From positions 1 to 18,334 of the forward strand of contig JAAZPS010000170.1 in assembly GCA_012797095.1 (NCBI GenBank): 18,334 bases of DNA. Reading direction: 5' to 3'. The stretch comes from Bacillota bacterium (GTDB taxonomy: Bacteria; Bacillota; Dethiobacteria; DTU022). Both the position numbers and the translations under genes were made by a program. This document shows, one piece after another, positions 7,588 to 15,049 of the stretch (position 1 is its first letter; each line of letters starts with the position of its first letter). The notes under the pieces were generated by a model. The model was not told where the DNA came from. It saw only the letters and a list, made by a program, of their open reading frames with translations, and searched no databases.

Positions 7588-7599
7588 ATGGTGTAACAT
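7568..7599 (+). repeat. Three tandem copies of GGTGTAACAT
   Basis: Perfect copies of GGTGTAACAT lie at 7568-7577, 7580-7589 and 7590-7599, with start-to-start spacings of 12 and 10 bp. They cover the promoter spacer, the -10 and the likely transcription start of the carboxypeptidase gene. About one DNA turn per copy is what an array of operator sites would show. Replication slippage is the alternative. Confidence 0.8.
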
Positions 7600-7714
7600 A
7601 AGGATGGTTCGGTCCTTCAACTGCTGCTGCTTAGCGGCGGAAGCAGGGCTCGCCGGGCTATTCCAGATTATATTGAACGATTATTATATCTGTTCCCGGG
7701 AGGTCACGATCGAG

Positions 7715-8905
7715 ATGCATCCGCTTAAAAAACAGATCCTTGCTCTTGTTTTGACTGTCATTATCCTGCTGCAGGTTGCCGCTGTTCCAGCCCCAGCAGC
7801 CCCCGCGGAGGTTGAGCTGGCCCTTGGCTCCACCGCCGCAGTGCTCATAGATGGGGAAAATGGAACGGTGCTCTACGAAAAAAATGCCCGGACAGCGCTG
7901 CCGCCGGCCAGCATCACCAAGATCATGACACTGCTACTGGCGATGGAGGATCTGAAATCGGGCCGGGTGGATTGGGAGACCACGGTCACTGTCAGCGAAC
8001 GGGCCTGGAGAACAGGGGCTTCCGAATCACAGATGTTTTTAAATATCGGGCAGCAGGTTACCTTCAAGGATCTGCTCAAAGGGATCGCCATCGTTTCAGC
8101 CAATGATGCCTGTATCGCTGTAGCCGAGCACCTGAACGGCTCGGTAGAGGCCTTTGTACAGCGGATGAACCGGCGGGCAGCGGAGCTGGGCCTGGAACAG
8201 AGCCATTTTGTCAATGCCCACGGCCTCGATGATCCGGATCATTACATGAGCGCCCTGGATATCGCCCATCTGGCCTCCTATTTCATCCATACCCAGCCGG
8301 ATGCAGCCGCTTTCCATACCGAAACAGAGTTCACGTTCAACGATATCCGTCAGTTCAATTACAACACCCTGCTTCAGACCTATCCCGGCGCCGACGGCCT
8401 GAAGACCGGCAGCACCCCCAAGGCGGGATACTGCCTCGCCTCGACTGCCAGGCGGCAGGAGATGCGTCTTGTTGCCGTGGTGCTCAATGCAAGCTCCAAG
8501 GAGCAGCGCCGGAAGGATAGTGCCACCCTGCTCGACTACGGGTTCGGCAATTTCGAGCTGAAGACGCTTCACGAAAAAGATGCGGTCATTACGACGGTAC
8601 CGGTAAAGCGGGGTCAGAAAAGGGAGGTCGGCCTCATCGCCGACGGCCCCGTGCGGGCTGTGGTTCCCCACAGTGATCCCGACTACAGGATCGTCGAGGA
8701 ATTTGATCTGCCCCGCTCGGTCCCGGCACCGGTGGAAGAGGGCGAGCTCATCGGCACGCTGAACCTGAAAGATCCGCAGGGCGCAGCGATCACCGGGGTG
8801 GAGCTCAGGGCTCAGGAAAGTCTGAAGCGGCTCGGTTTCTTTGCCAATATCGGTCGGCGGATCGGCGATTTCTTTGCCGGCCTGTGGCGCCGGGTAACAG
8901 GATAG
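7715..8905 (+). CDS. dacF: D-alanyl-D-alanine carboxypeptidase (penicillin-binding protein 5 type)
   Basis: This 396-aa secreted serine peptidase removes the terminal D-Ala from peptidoglycan pentapeptides and so limits cross-linking. All three active-site motifs of the SxxK family are present: SITK at 66-69, SAN at 128-130 and KTG at 230-232. The N-terminus is a signal peptide (KK then a hydrophobic run to about residue 22, with a likely cleavage site near APAAPA at 26-31). A PBP5 C-terminal beta domain follows at about 290-370. The last 25 residues form an amphipathic helix (FFANIGRRIGDFFAGLWRR), the usual peripheral membrane anchor. I prefer the ATG at 7715, with GGGAGG about 11 nt upstream, to an in-frame ATG at 7604 that lacks a ribosome site and would bury the signal peptide. 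It is divergent from the oxidoreductase. The dac paralogue (dacF versus dacB) is not certain. Confidence 0.92.
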   Translation: MHPLKKQILALVLTVIILLQVAAVPAPAAPAEVELALGSTAAVLIDGENGTVLYEKNARTALPPASITKIMTLLLAMEDLKSGRVDWETTVTVSERAWRTGASESQMFLNIGQQVTFKDLLKGIAIVSANDACIAVAEHLNGSVEAFVQRMNRRAAELGLEQSHFVNAHGLDDPDHYMSALDIAHLASYFIHTQPDAAAFHTETEFTFNDIRQFNYNTLLQTYPGADGLKTGSTPKAGYCLASTARRQEMRLVAVVLNASSKEQRRKDSATLLDYGFGNFELKTLHEKDAVITTVPVKRGQKREVGLIADGPVRAVVPHSDPDYRIVEEFDLPRSVPAPVEEGELIGTLNLKDPQGAAITGVELRAQESLKRLGFFANIGRRIGDFFAGLWRRVTG

Positions 8906-9086
8906 ACGAACGGATTCGCCGGGCGGCCGCTCTACCGCACTTCCAGGAGATATGGGTTCCCGGAAGGTGCCAAGTTAGAACAGGATAGCAGTTTGGGCAT
9001 CTTTCTTTAACGGTGGAATCAAACGCCCTTGGCCAATCTCTATGTGCATGACTGCAGAACGGCTCCAGCCGCATTGCTGCGCCGGG

Positions 9087-9986
9087 CTACTGGTAACCCT
9101 CCGGATCAAAGCCTGCGCCCTCTTTGACCGCATGAGAGAGCAGATATTGAGAGATATCCTTCAGGCTCAGCCCGGCCAGCTCTGCCGCCGTCACAAAGAT
9201 ACAGAGCCTGTTGTCAATAATTTTAAAGGGAATGCCATAAGCAAGAAATATCTCGGCCTCTCTTTCGGCAGATTGTTCGTTGAAAGAATCTATTGCCCGA
9301 AATAGCTTTGCCTCCGCTTCGAACAGTTCTTCACTTACTTTTTCGGCATCATCTGTCAATTGCTCGATCAAGAATTCGCCGTCGACAATATATCGTTCAA
9401 GAAATTCCTTCCCGATAGAAGGAAACTGTCTCTTCATAAAGCTCTTTTGCCCATCTCACTCCTTCTGCATTGCCGGAAGTGAGCAGCGCCTCACCGTATT
9501 TTAGCTCCTGGCCCTGTTTGTAAAGTCCGCCATATTTGCTATTCAGCAGGAAAAGCTGTTCGTGGTTTTTGCCGAGCACGGCATAGCTTTCCCCGTCAAA
9601 AATGAAATCCTTGGGGATAACCTCTCCCGGTCTGGTAACTGTTACCGCAAGAGCCGTCCCGCTGCCGCTGTACTTCCCCAGGGCTTCGTACAGGGAAGGA
9701 AAGCATTGAATTCCATTCCATTCAACGCTGTAGCAATAATCATATTCTTCCGGAGAAAGCGAACCATTCCAGACGATATCATCTCGATGGGGGAAAATAG
9801 GTTTGGGGTCTTCTCCGGGAATCGCTCCTTCCATCCTCCAGAGACCGGACCCGAGCAAAAAAACCAGGCAAAACGTTGCCGCTAGAGCCGCTGTTCTTTT
9901 CATCTTTCTGCTTTTTCTTGCTTTTTCAATTTCATATTGATGAATGCGCTCAGTACATTCTCGGCCATTTCACGGTAACTCTTCAC
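9087..9986 (-). pseudogene. Broken membrane protein gene of an ECF sigma operon (anti-sigma-like)
   Basis: Three overlapping frames appear to be one gene. A GTG at 9986, with GGGGGG 8 nt upstream, opens a 28-codon frame (start KSYREMAENVLSAF) that stops at 9900. It continues in another frame as a 168-codon piece (9397-9903) carrying one transmembrane segment (ALAATFCLVFLLGSGLW). That continues from about 9430 in a third frame to 9087. The joins look like a one-base loss in an A-rich run near 9900 and a one-base gain in TTT near 9408-9412: removing one T gives GAA GGA ATT CTT GAA CGA and a smooth reading. A short cytoplasmic N-terminus, one helix and an outer domain directly after a sigma gene is the usual layout of ECF-linked membrane regulators, but I recognise no named family in the outer domain. 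The 28-codon frame could instead be a leader coupled through ATGA. Confidence 0.65.
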
Positions 9987-10519
9987 TGGAAATACCCCCC
10001 TTTTCCATTTCCGCTCTGAGTGATCTCCTTGCCCGATATAGAAGGGTTTCAATATTGTTGACACTTTTTTTCATCACCGCTGCAGCTTCTTTATTGCTGG
10101 AACCCTTCAAAATAGGTCAGCCAGAGAACCTGACGATATTGGGGCTTCAATCTATTCAACATACCATGGACAGCGATCCGGGTTTCGCTCCTGATATATT
10201 GAGCTTCAATATCTTCCAGAGCACCGGGCAACTCTTCATGGTCACTCTAGGAGACTTTGACAATTCTGGATTCCCGCCTCAGGTGATCTATCGCCAGATT
10301 GCGGCCGATGGTATAGAGCCAGGTTTTGAAGGAGCTTTTCCCTCTGTTTTTGGGCTTTCTTGTTCCCAATCTGACAAAAGTGTCCTCTGCCAGATGGATG
10401 TCATTGACGAAGCTGTTCAAAAAAAGGATGAGACCATCCTTGTAATCCCTTACAATCTCCGCCAGACCGGCCTCATCGCCGTCAAGAAACCTGCGGTAAT
10501 TTTCAGAACCCCTGTCCAT
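9970..10519 (-). pseudogene. Decayed ECF-type sigma-70 factor gene
   Basis: Starting at ATG 10519 (AGGAAAGGGGG just upstream), the first 90 codons encode region 2 of an ECF sigma factor, including LAEDTFVRL and SSFKTWLYTIGRNLAIDHLR. An in-frame TAG at 10247-10249 then interrupts it. The same frame continues through YRQVLWLTYFEGF (region 4). At 10099-10100 an extra C shifts it into a frame reading SNKEAAAVMKKSVNNIETLL then YRARRSLRAEMEKG, the region 4.2 helix-turn-helix, ending at a TGA at 9970. Restoring both lesions yields a full-length protein of about 180 aa. An intact copy would have redirected RNA polymerase to a stress regulon under control of the downstream membrane protein. A weak promoter candidate (TTCACC, N18, CATAAT at 10605-10610) lies upstream. 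Confidence 0.85.
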
Positions 10520-10844
10520 GTCAACCCCCTTTCCTGAACAAATTCTTTTACCCTTCTCTGGTTACACGAAAATGGAGGGAAGAACCTCACTGTTATCTGA
10601 AACAATTATGACATATTTGTTGTTGAATGGTGAAAGGGGGAGGCGGGACAGCCAGATTTCAAAGACTGCACCCTCCTGAAGATCCGATCCGGCAGGGGCA
10701 GCTCATGGGGGATGACCCCGGAACAGAGATATAACAGGGGTCCTGCCGCCCGAAAAGGAGACGTCAGCACCCCTGTTGTCCGGATCATCCTCCAAACCCT
10801 GCCTCGATTGCTTTTTTTCGCTCACCGCCGGCAGGTGCGGGATC
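10520..10844. other. Spacer between ppdK and the decayed sigma gene
   Basis: No open frame here has a credible ribosome site or motif. It holds the 5' region of the decayed sigma gene (10520-10640), a small GGGG-ATGA-CCCC hairpin near 10707-10718, and the long inverted repeat at 10733-10777 described separately. A run of seven T lies near 10811-10817 on the plus strand, without a stem before it. Confidence 0.6.
10733..10777 (-). terminator. Long inverted repeat downstream of ppdK, terminator candidate
   Basis: AACAGGGGT (10733-10741) and ACCCCTGTT (10769-10777) form a perfect 9-bp stem. Pairing extends inward through CTG/CAG and CG/CG with two mismatches, giving a long hairpin about 70 bp past the ppdK stop. 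The minus-strand tail is ATATCTCTG, poor in T, so termination would be weak. It may be the 3' end of the glyQ-to-ppdK transcript or a bidirectional barrier between operons. Confidence 0.5.
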
Positions 10845-13496
10845 CTATTCTTTCGACTGCAGCGCCGCTCTGGCAGCGGCCAGCCGCGCCACGGGGACGC
10901 GGAAAGGCGAGCAGCTGACATAGTCGAGCCCGACTTCGTGAAAGAATTCGATTGAAGACGGGTCCCCGCCGTGTTCGCCGCATACGCCCAACTTCAGTTT
11001 CGGGTTGGTTTTGCGCCCCTGCGAGATCGCTTCCCGGACCAGCCGGCCGACCCCGTCCCGGTCGATCTCGGCAAAGGGATTGACCTTCAGGATCCCCTGC
11101 TCCAGATAGAAGGGCAAGAATTTGCCTTCGGCATCGTCGCGGCTGAAACCGAACGTGGTCTGGGTGAGATCGTTGGTCCCGAAGGAGAAAAACTCGGCGC
11201 TTTCGGCCAGCTTACCGGCCACCAGGCAGGCCCGGGGCAGCTCGATCATCGTGCCGACCAGGTACGAGAGGCTGCGGCCCGATTCGCCGATCAATCTGTC
11301 GGCAACCGCCGTCACCTCAGCCGCGACCCGCGTCATCTCTTCCGGATGGCCGACCAGGGGGATCATGATCTCAGGTTTGAGCTGCTCCGGTGCAAGGCCT
11401 TCCTCAAGCAACTCGAGGGCTGCCGCGATCACCGCCTGCACCTGCATGCGGTAGATCTCCGGAAAAAGCAGCCCCAGGCGGCAGCCGCGCTGCCCCAGCA
11501 TCGGGTTGAGCTCGGCCAGATCGCGCACCTTCTGCAGCAGGGCTTCTCTCTGTTGCAGCTGCTCCCGGCTGCCCCCTTCCCGGCGCAGGCGATCGACCTC
11601 GAGAAGCAGCTCCTCCCGATCCGGTAAAAACTCGTGCAGCGGCGGATCGAGCAGCCGGATCGTCACCGGATAGCCGGCCATCTCCCGCAGAATTCCCTTG
11701 AAATCCTCTTTCTGCACCGGCAGCAGTTTCTCCAGGGCTTCCTTCCGCTCGTCAGCGTCGCCGGCCAGGATCATCTGCCGGACCAGGGGCAGCCTCTCCT
11801 TTTCCATGAACATATGCTCGGTGCGGCACAGGCCGATTCCCCCGGCGCCAAGCCGGAGAGCCCGGCGGGCATCCTTCGGCGTATCGGCATTGGTCCGCAC
11901 TCCAAGGCGCCGGTTCCGGTCGGCCCAGCCGAGCAGCTCTTCAAATTCAGGGGTCGGGCGGGGTTCGATCAGGGGGGGCTGCCCCAGGATCACCTCACCG
12001 GTGGCGCCGTCGATGGAGAAAACCGTCTCTTCGGAATAGTTCTGCCCCTTGATCTCGATCCGGCGCGCTTCCAGATCGATCTTCAGCGCCTCGCAGCCGC
12101 AAACGCAGGGTTTGCCTGCACCTCTGGCCACAACCGCAGCATGGCTGGTCATGCCGCCGCGGCTGGTGAGGATGCCCTGGGCAGCGTAGATCCCGTGGAT
12201 ATCGTCGGGGGTGGTCTCCGGGCGAACCAGCAGCACCCTCTCTCCGGCCTGCGCCGCTTCCTGGGCGCTGTCGGCATCGAAGACGATCTTGCCGGAGGCC
12301 GCTCCCGGCGATGCCGGTAGCCCCCGGGCCACCACCTCGAGGGCAGCACCGGGGTCGAACCGCGGATGCAACAGCTGATCGAGCTGGGCCGGGTCAACCC
12401 TCAGAAGAGCCTCTTTTTGATCGATCTTTCCTTCATTGACCAGATCCACCGCTATCTTTATCGCTGCGGCGGCGGTCCGCTTGCCGGAGCGGGTCTGCAG
12501 CAGATAGAGTTTCCCCTTTTCGATGGTGAACTCGATATCCTGCATATCGCCGTAATGCTGCTCCAGCCGGCGGCAGAGCTCGATGAACTGCCGGTAAACC
12601 GGGGGCATCACCTGCTCCAACCCGCTTAGGGGCTGGGGAGTGCGGATGCCGGCGACGACATCCTCGCCCTGGGCGTTGAGCAGATATTCACCGAAAACAC
12701 CCTTCTCGCCGGTGGCCGGGTTCCGGGTAAAGGCGACCCCGGTCCCGCTATCCTCGCCGAGGTTGCCAAAAACCATCGCCTGCACATTGACTGCCGTGCC
12801 GAGGTGGTCCGGGATCCTGTTGACCTGCCGGTAGACGATCGCCCGCGGTGTATTCCAGGAATCAAAGACCGCCTGCACCGCCAGAAAGAGCTGCTCCGCA
12901 GGTGCGCCGGGAAAATCTTTTCCGGTGGCCTCGCGGATGATCTCGCCGAAGCGCCCGATGATCCCCTCCAGATCGGCCTCGTTCAGTTCAGCATCGCTCA
13001 CCAGACCGCGTTTCTGACGGGTCTCCTCCAGAACATTTTCAAAATATTGATGTTCGACTCCCTGAACCACATCGCCGAACATCTGGATAAAGCGGCGGAA
13101 ACAATCAAGGGCGAACCGGCGGTCCCCTGTTTCTGCAGCCAGCCGCTCCACCGTCTGCCAGTTGAGGCCGAGGTTGAGCACCGTATCCATCATCCCCGGC
13201 ATCGAGATCACCGCACCGGAGCGCACCGAAAGCAGCAGCGGCTTCTCCCCGCCGAAGCTCCGCCCGGTGAGCGTCTCCAGGTGGAGCAGCTCTTCCTGAA
13301 TCTGCGCTTTCAGTTCCGGCCAGATCTGCCGGTCTGAAGCAAAATATCTGTTGCAAGCCTCTGTGCTGATCACAAACCCCGGCGGTACCGGAAGTCCGAT
13401 ACGGGTCATCTCCGAAAGATTTGCCCCTTTACCGCCCAGCAGATTCTTCATCTCTGCACCGCCCTTGGAAAAGCGGTATACCGATCGCCCGTTCAA
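10845..13496 (-). CDS. ppdK: Pyruvate, phosphate dikinase
   Basis: The 883-aa enzyme interconverts pyruvate + ATP + Pi and PEP + AMP + PPi in the cytoplasm. The N-terminal ATP-grasp part includes KGANLSEM (23-30) and FTRNPATGEKGVFGEYL (256-272). The swivelling phosphohistidine domain carries GGMTSHAAVVARG with the catalytic H452, and T450 two residues earlier is the position phosphorylated by the regulatory protein. The C-terminal PEP/pyruvate barrel has FGTNDLTQTTFGFSRDD and GVCGEHGGDPSS with the acid/base C839. All key residues are present and the length is normal. The start is TTG at 13496, with AAGGGAGG 9 nt upstream, overlapping the end of the regulator gene. The gap to the yqfL-like stop codon is 5 nt, so it is co-transcribed with its regulator. 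In anaerobes the enzyme can serve either gluconeogenesis or PPi-linked glycolysis. Confidence 0.98.
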   Translation of the reverse strand: MNGRSVYRFSKGGAEMKNLLGGKGANLSEMTRIGLPVPPGFVISTEACNRYFASDRQIWPELKAQIQEELLHLETLTGRSFGGEKPLLLSVRSGAVISMPGMMDTVLNLGLNWQTVERLAAETGDRRFALDCFRRFIQMFGDVVQGVEHQYFENVLEETRQKRGLVSDAELNEADLEGIIGRFGEIIREATGKDFPGAPAEQLFLAVQAVFDSWNTPRAIVYRQVNRIPDHLGTAVNVQAMVFGNLGEDSGTGVAFTRNPATGEKGVFGEYLLNAQGEDVVAGIRTPQPLSGLEQVMPPVYRQFIELCRRLEQHYGDMQDIEFTIEKGKLYLLQTRSGKRTAAAAIKIAVDLVNEGKIDQKEALLRVDPAQLDQLLHPRFDPGAALEVVARGLPASPGAASGKIVFDADSAQEAAQAGERVLLVRPETTPDDIHGIYAAQGILTSRGGMTSHAAVVARGAGKPCVCGCEALKIDLEARRIEIKGQNYSEETVFSIDGATGEVILGQPPLIEPRPTPEFEELLGWADRNRRLGVRTNADTPKDARRALRLGAGGIGLCRTEHMFMEKERLPLVRQMILAGDADERKEALEKLLPVQKEDFKGILREMAGYPVTIRLLDPPLHEFLPDREELLLEVDRLRREGGSREQLQQREALLQKVRDLAELNPMLGQRGCRLGLLFPEIYRMQVQAVIAAALELLEEGLAPEQLKPEIMIPLVGHPEEMTRVAAEVTAVADRLIGESGRSLSYLVGTMIELPRACLVAGKLAESAEFFSFGTNDLTQTTFGFSRDDAEGKFLPFYLEQGILKVNPFAEIDRDGVGRLVREAISQGRKTNPKLKLGVCGEHGGDPSSIEFFHEVGLDYVSCSPFRVPVARLAAARAALQSKE

Positions 13497-13501
13497 ATCT
13501 G

Positions 13502-14317
13502 TTAACCTCCCTTGACAACCTGTAAAATTTGATTGGCCACCTCTTCAACGGCCTTGTTGGAAACATCAAAAACGGTACACCCGACCTGCTCCATGATCCG
13601 GCGGGCGTACGCCAGCTCGGCGGAGATCCGCTCGATGGAGGCATAATCGGCCCCGGCATCGAGCCCGAGGCTGTTCAGCCGCTCCTGCCGGATCGAACGA
13701 AGCTGCGCCGGATTGATCATCAGCCCGACGATCTTTTCGGAGGGAACCCAGAACAGCTCCTCCGGGGGCTCCAGCTCGGGAACAAGGGGCAGGTTCGCCG
13801 CCATCACCCGCCGGTGAGCCAGGTACATGCTTAAGGGGGTCTTCGATGTCCGGGAGACCCCGATCAGGACCACTTCCGCCAGGCGCAGCCCCCGGGGATC
13901 CTTCCCATCGTCGTATTTAACGGCAAATTCAACGGCGGCGATACGCCGGAAATAATCTTCGTCCATCCTCCGGACCCGGCCGGGCTCCAGAAAGGGCTCC
14001 TTTTCCATGATCCGGGCAAAGGCATTCATCGCCGGTCCCATGATATCTGCGGTAGGGATATTGTGCAGCCGCGCTTCCTGCTCGACGGTCCGGCGCAATT
14101 CCGGCAGAACCAGGGTATAGGCAACCATACTGTTGAACCGGGCCGCCTCGGCGATCACCTCGACAATTCTGGCGCTGTCGCTGACAAAGGGGATCCGGCG
14201 CACCTCGATATCCTTGGAATCGTACTGGCTGGCTGCCGCCTTGACCACAAACTCGGCAGTTTCACCGATAGAATCGGAAATGATATAGACCACCGGTTTT
14301 TGAGAAGATTGATTCAT
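13502..14317 (-). CDS. yqfL: Pyruvate, phosphate dikinase regulatory protein (DUF299, bifunctional kinase/phosphorylase)
   Basis: This 271-aa cytoplasmic protein belongs to the PPDK/PEP-synthase regulatory family. These enzymes use ADP to phosphorylate, and Pi to dephosphorylate, the threonine next to the dikinase's catalytic histidine, switching it off and on. Visible signatures are the N-terminal VVYIISDSIGETAEFV and the P-loop-like GVSRTSKT at 153-160 followed by PLSMYLAHR. GAGGAG lies 8 nt before the ATG at 14317. It starts 15 nt after the ccpN-like gene and ends 5 nt before ppdK, which names its target: a dikinase rather than PEP synthase. Length and all recognisable motifs are normal. 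Confidence 0.96.
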   Translation of the reverse strand: MNQSSQKPVVYIISDSIGETAEFVVKAAASQYDSKDIEVRRIPFVSDSARIVEVIAEAARFNSMVAYTLVLPELRRTVEQEARLHNIPTADIMGPAMNAFARIMEKEPFLEPGRVRRMDEDYFRRIAAVEFAVKYDDGKDPRGLRLAEVVLIGVSRTSKTPLSMYLAHRRVMAANLPLVPELEPPEELFWVPSEKIVGLMINPAQLRSIRQERLNSLGLDAGADYASIERISAELAYARRIMEQVGCTVFDVSNKAVEEVANQILQVVKGG

Positions 14318-14332
14318 CCGCCTTGCTCCTCT

Positions 14333-14953
14333 CTAACTGCTTACCTCCGCCAGCAGACGGGCCAGCGTGGTTTTGGTTATTTTCCCGATCACCTTCAGCT
14401 TATCCCCCTCGGCGGTGCGCACAACCGGAAGGGCGTCGATCTGGTAATCGACAATCTTTTTTGCCGCAGCCACAACATCCAGATCCGGCTCCACGGTCAC
14501 CAGGTGGGGCATCCGCGTCATGATCACCGCCACCGGGATCCGCAGAAGATCGCTCCCCCCGATCGCCGCTTTCAGGAGATCCTTGCGCGAAAGGGCTCCC
14601 TGCAGGAAACCCTCCTCATCGATGACAAAGAGGGTGCCGACATCTTCCACAAAGAGGGTGACAATGGCATCGTAGACCGAGCTATCCTCCCGGATCACTG
14701 CAGGCACCGCTTTGACCTCGCCGACGGTGAAACGTCTCAGGTAGTCGGCAAAAAGGTTCTTGGCCTCCTTACCGGCGTAGGTATAACCGACCCGGGGGCG
14801 GGCCTCGAGCAGCCCGGCCATGGTCAGGATCGCCAGGCAGGGCCGCAGGGCAGCCCGGGAAACGTTTAACCGCGAGGCGATCTCCCCGCCGGAGATGGGG
14901 CCGCATTCCTTGACAATCTCCAGAATCTTTTTCTGCCTCTGACTTAGGTTCAT
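14333..14953 (-). CDS. ccpN: CcpN-type transcriptional repressor (HTH plus two CBS domains)
   Basis: The 206-aa protein has an N-terminal winged HTH (about 1-60, with SGGEIASRLNVSRAALRPCL) and two CBS domains (about 77-131 and 140-202), which bind adenine nucleotides in this family. In Bacillus subtilis CcpN represses gluconeogenic genes (gapB, pckA) under glycolytic conditions. I chose ATG 14953 because GGAGGTG stands 8 nt upstream; the ATG 18 nt earlier has no ribosome site. The position between glyS and the yqfL-like gene matches the B. subtilis order exactly. A 10-bp palindrome lies in the 96-bp gap before the gene and could be its own operator. Here ppdK, adjacent to the regulator, may belong to its regulon, an inference from position only. 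Confidence 0.93.
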   Translation of the reverse strand: MNLSQRQKKILEIVKECGPISGGEIASRLNVSRAALRPCLAILTMAGLLEARPRVGYTYAGKEAKNLFADYLRRFTVGEVKAVPAVIREDSSVYDAIVTLFVEDVGTLFVIDEEGFLQGALSRKDLLKAAIGGSDLLRIPVAVIMTRMPHLVTVEPDLDVVAAAKKIVDYQIDALPVVRTAEGDKLKVIGKITKTTLARLLAEVSS

Positions 14954-15008
14954 CTTCACCACCTCCGGCAAGATGCAGGCTACCCTGTTTTCAACCGTAT
15001 GAATATAA

Positions 15009-15018
15009 AGTATATACT
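15009..15018. promoter_or_regulatory. Palindrome AGTATATACT upstream of the ccpN-like gene
   Basis: A perfect 10-bp palindrome within an AT-rich block between glyS and the ccpN-like gene. A weak promoter-like arrangement overlaps it on the minus strand (TTGGCG, N17, TATTCA). No terminator is visible after glyS, so the downstream genes can be reached by read-through as well as from a local promoter. An autoregulatory operator is the simplest reading. Confidence 0.4.
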
Positions 15019-15049
15019 ATATCGCCAATTAAACTCCTGCTAACAACAA

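Noticed and set aside
7604..7714. N-terminal extension of the carboxypeptidase from ATG 7604
   Set aside because: No ribosome site. It would put 37 residues ahead of a typical signal peptide, and it begins next to the predicted transcription start.
10247..10249. In-frame TAG in the sigma gene as a pyrrolysine or suppressed codon
   Set aside because: TAG is used as an ordinary stop by ppdK, the oxidoreductase and the membrane-protein gene in this window. A second lesion (frameshift at 10099) also breaks the gene, so decay is simpler.
9944..10537. 197-codon plus-strand frame
   Set aside because: It is opposite the sigma pseudogene, whose sigma region 2 and 4 sequences read clearly on the minus strand. 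The plus-strand translation has no recognisable domain.
10971..13337. Several plus-strand frames of 100-228 codons opposite ppdK
   Set aside because: All are shadows of the dikinase coding frame.
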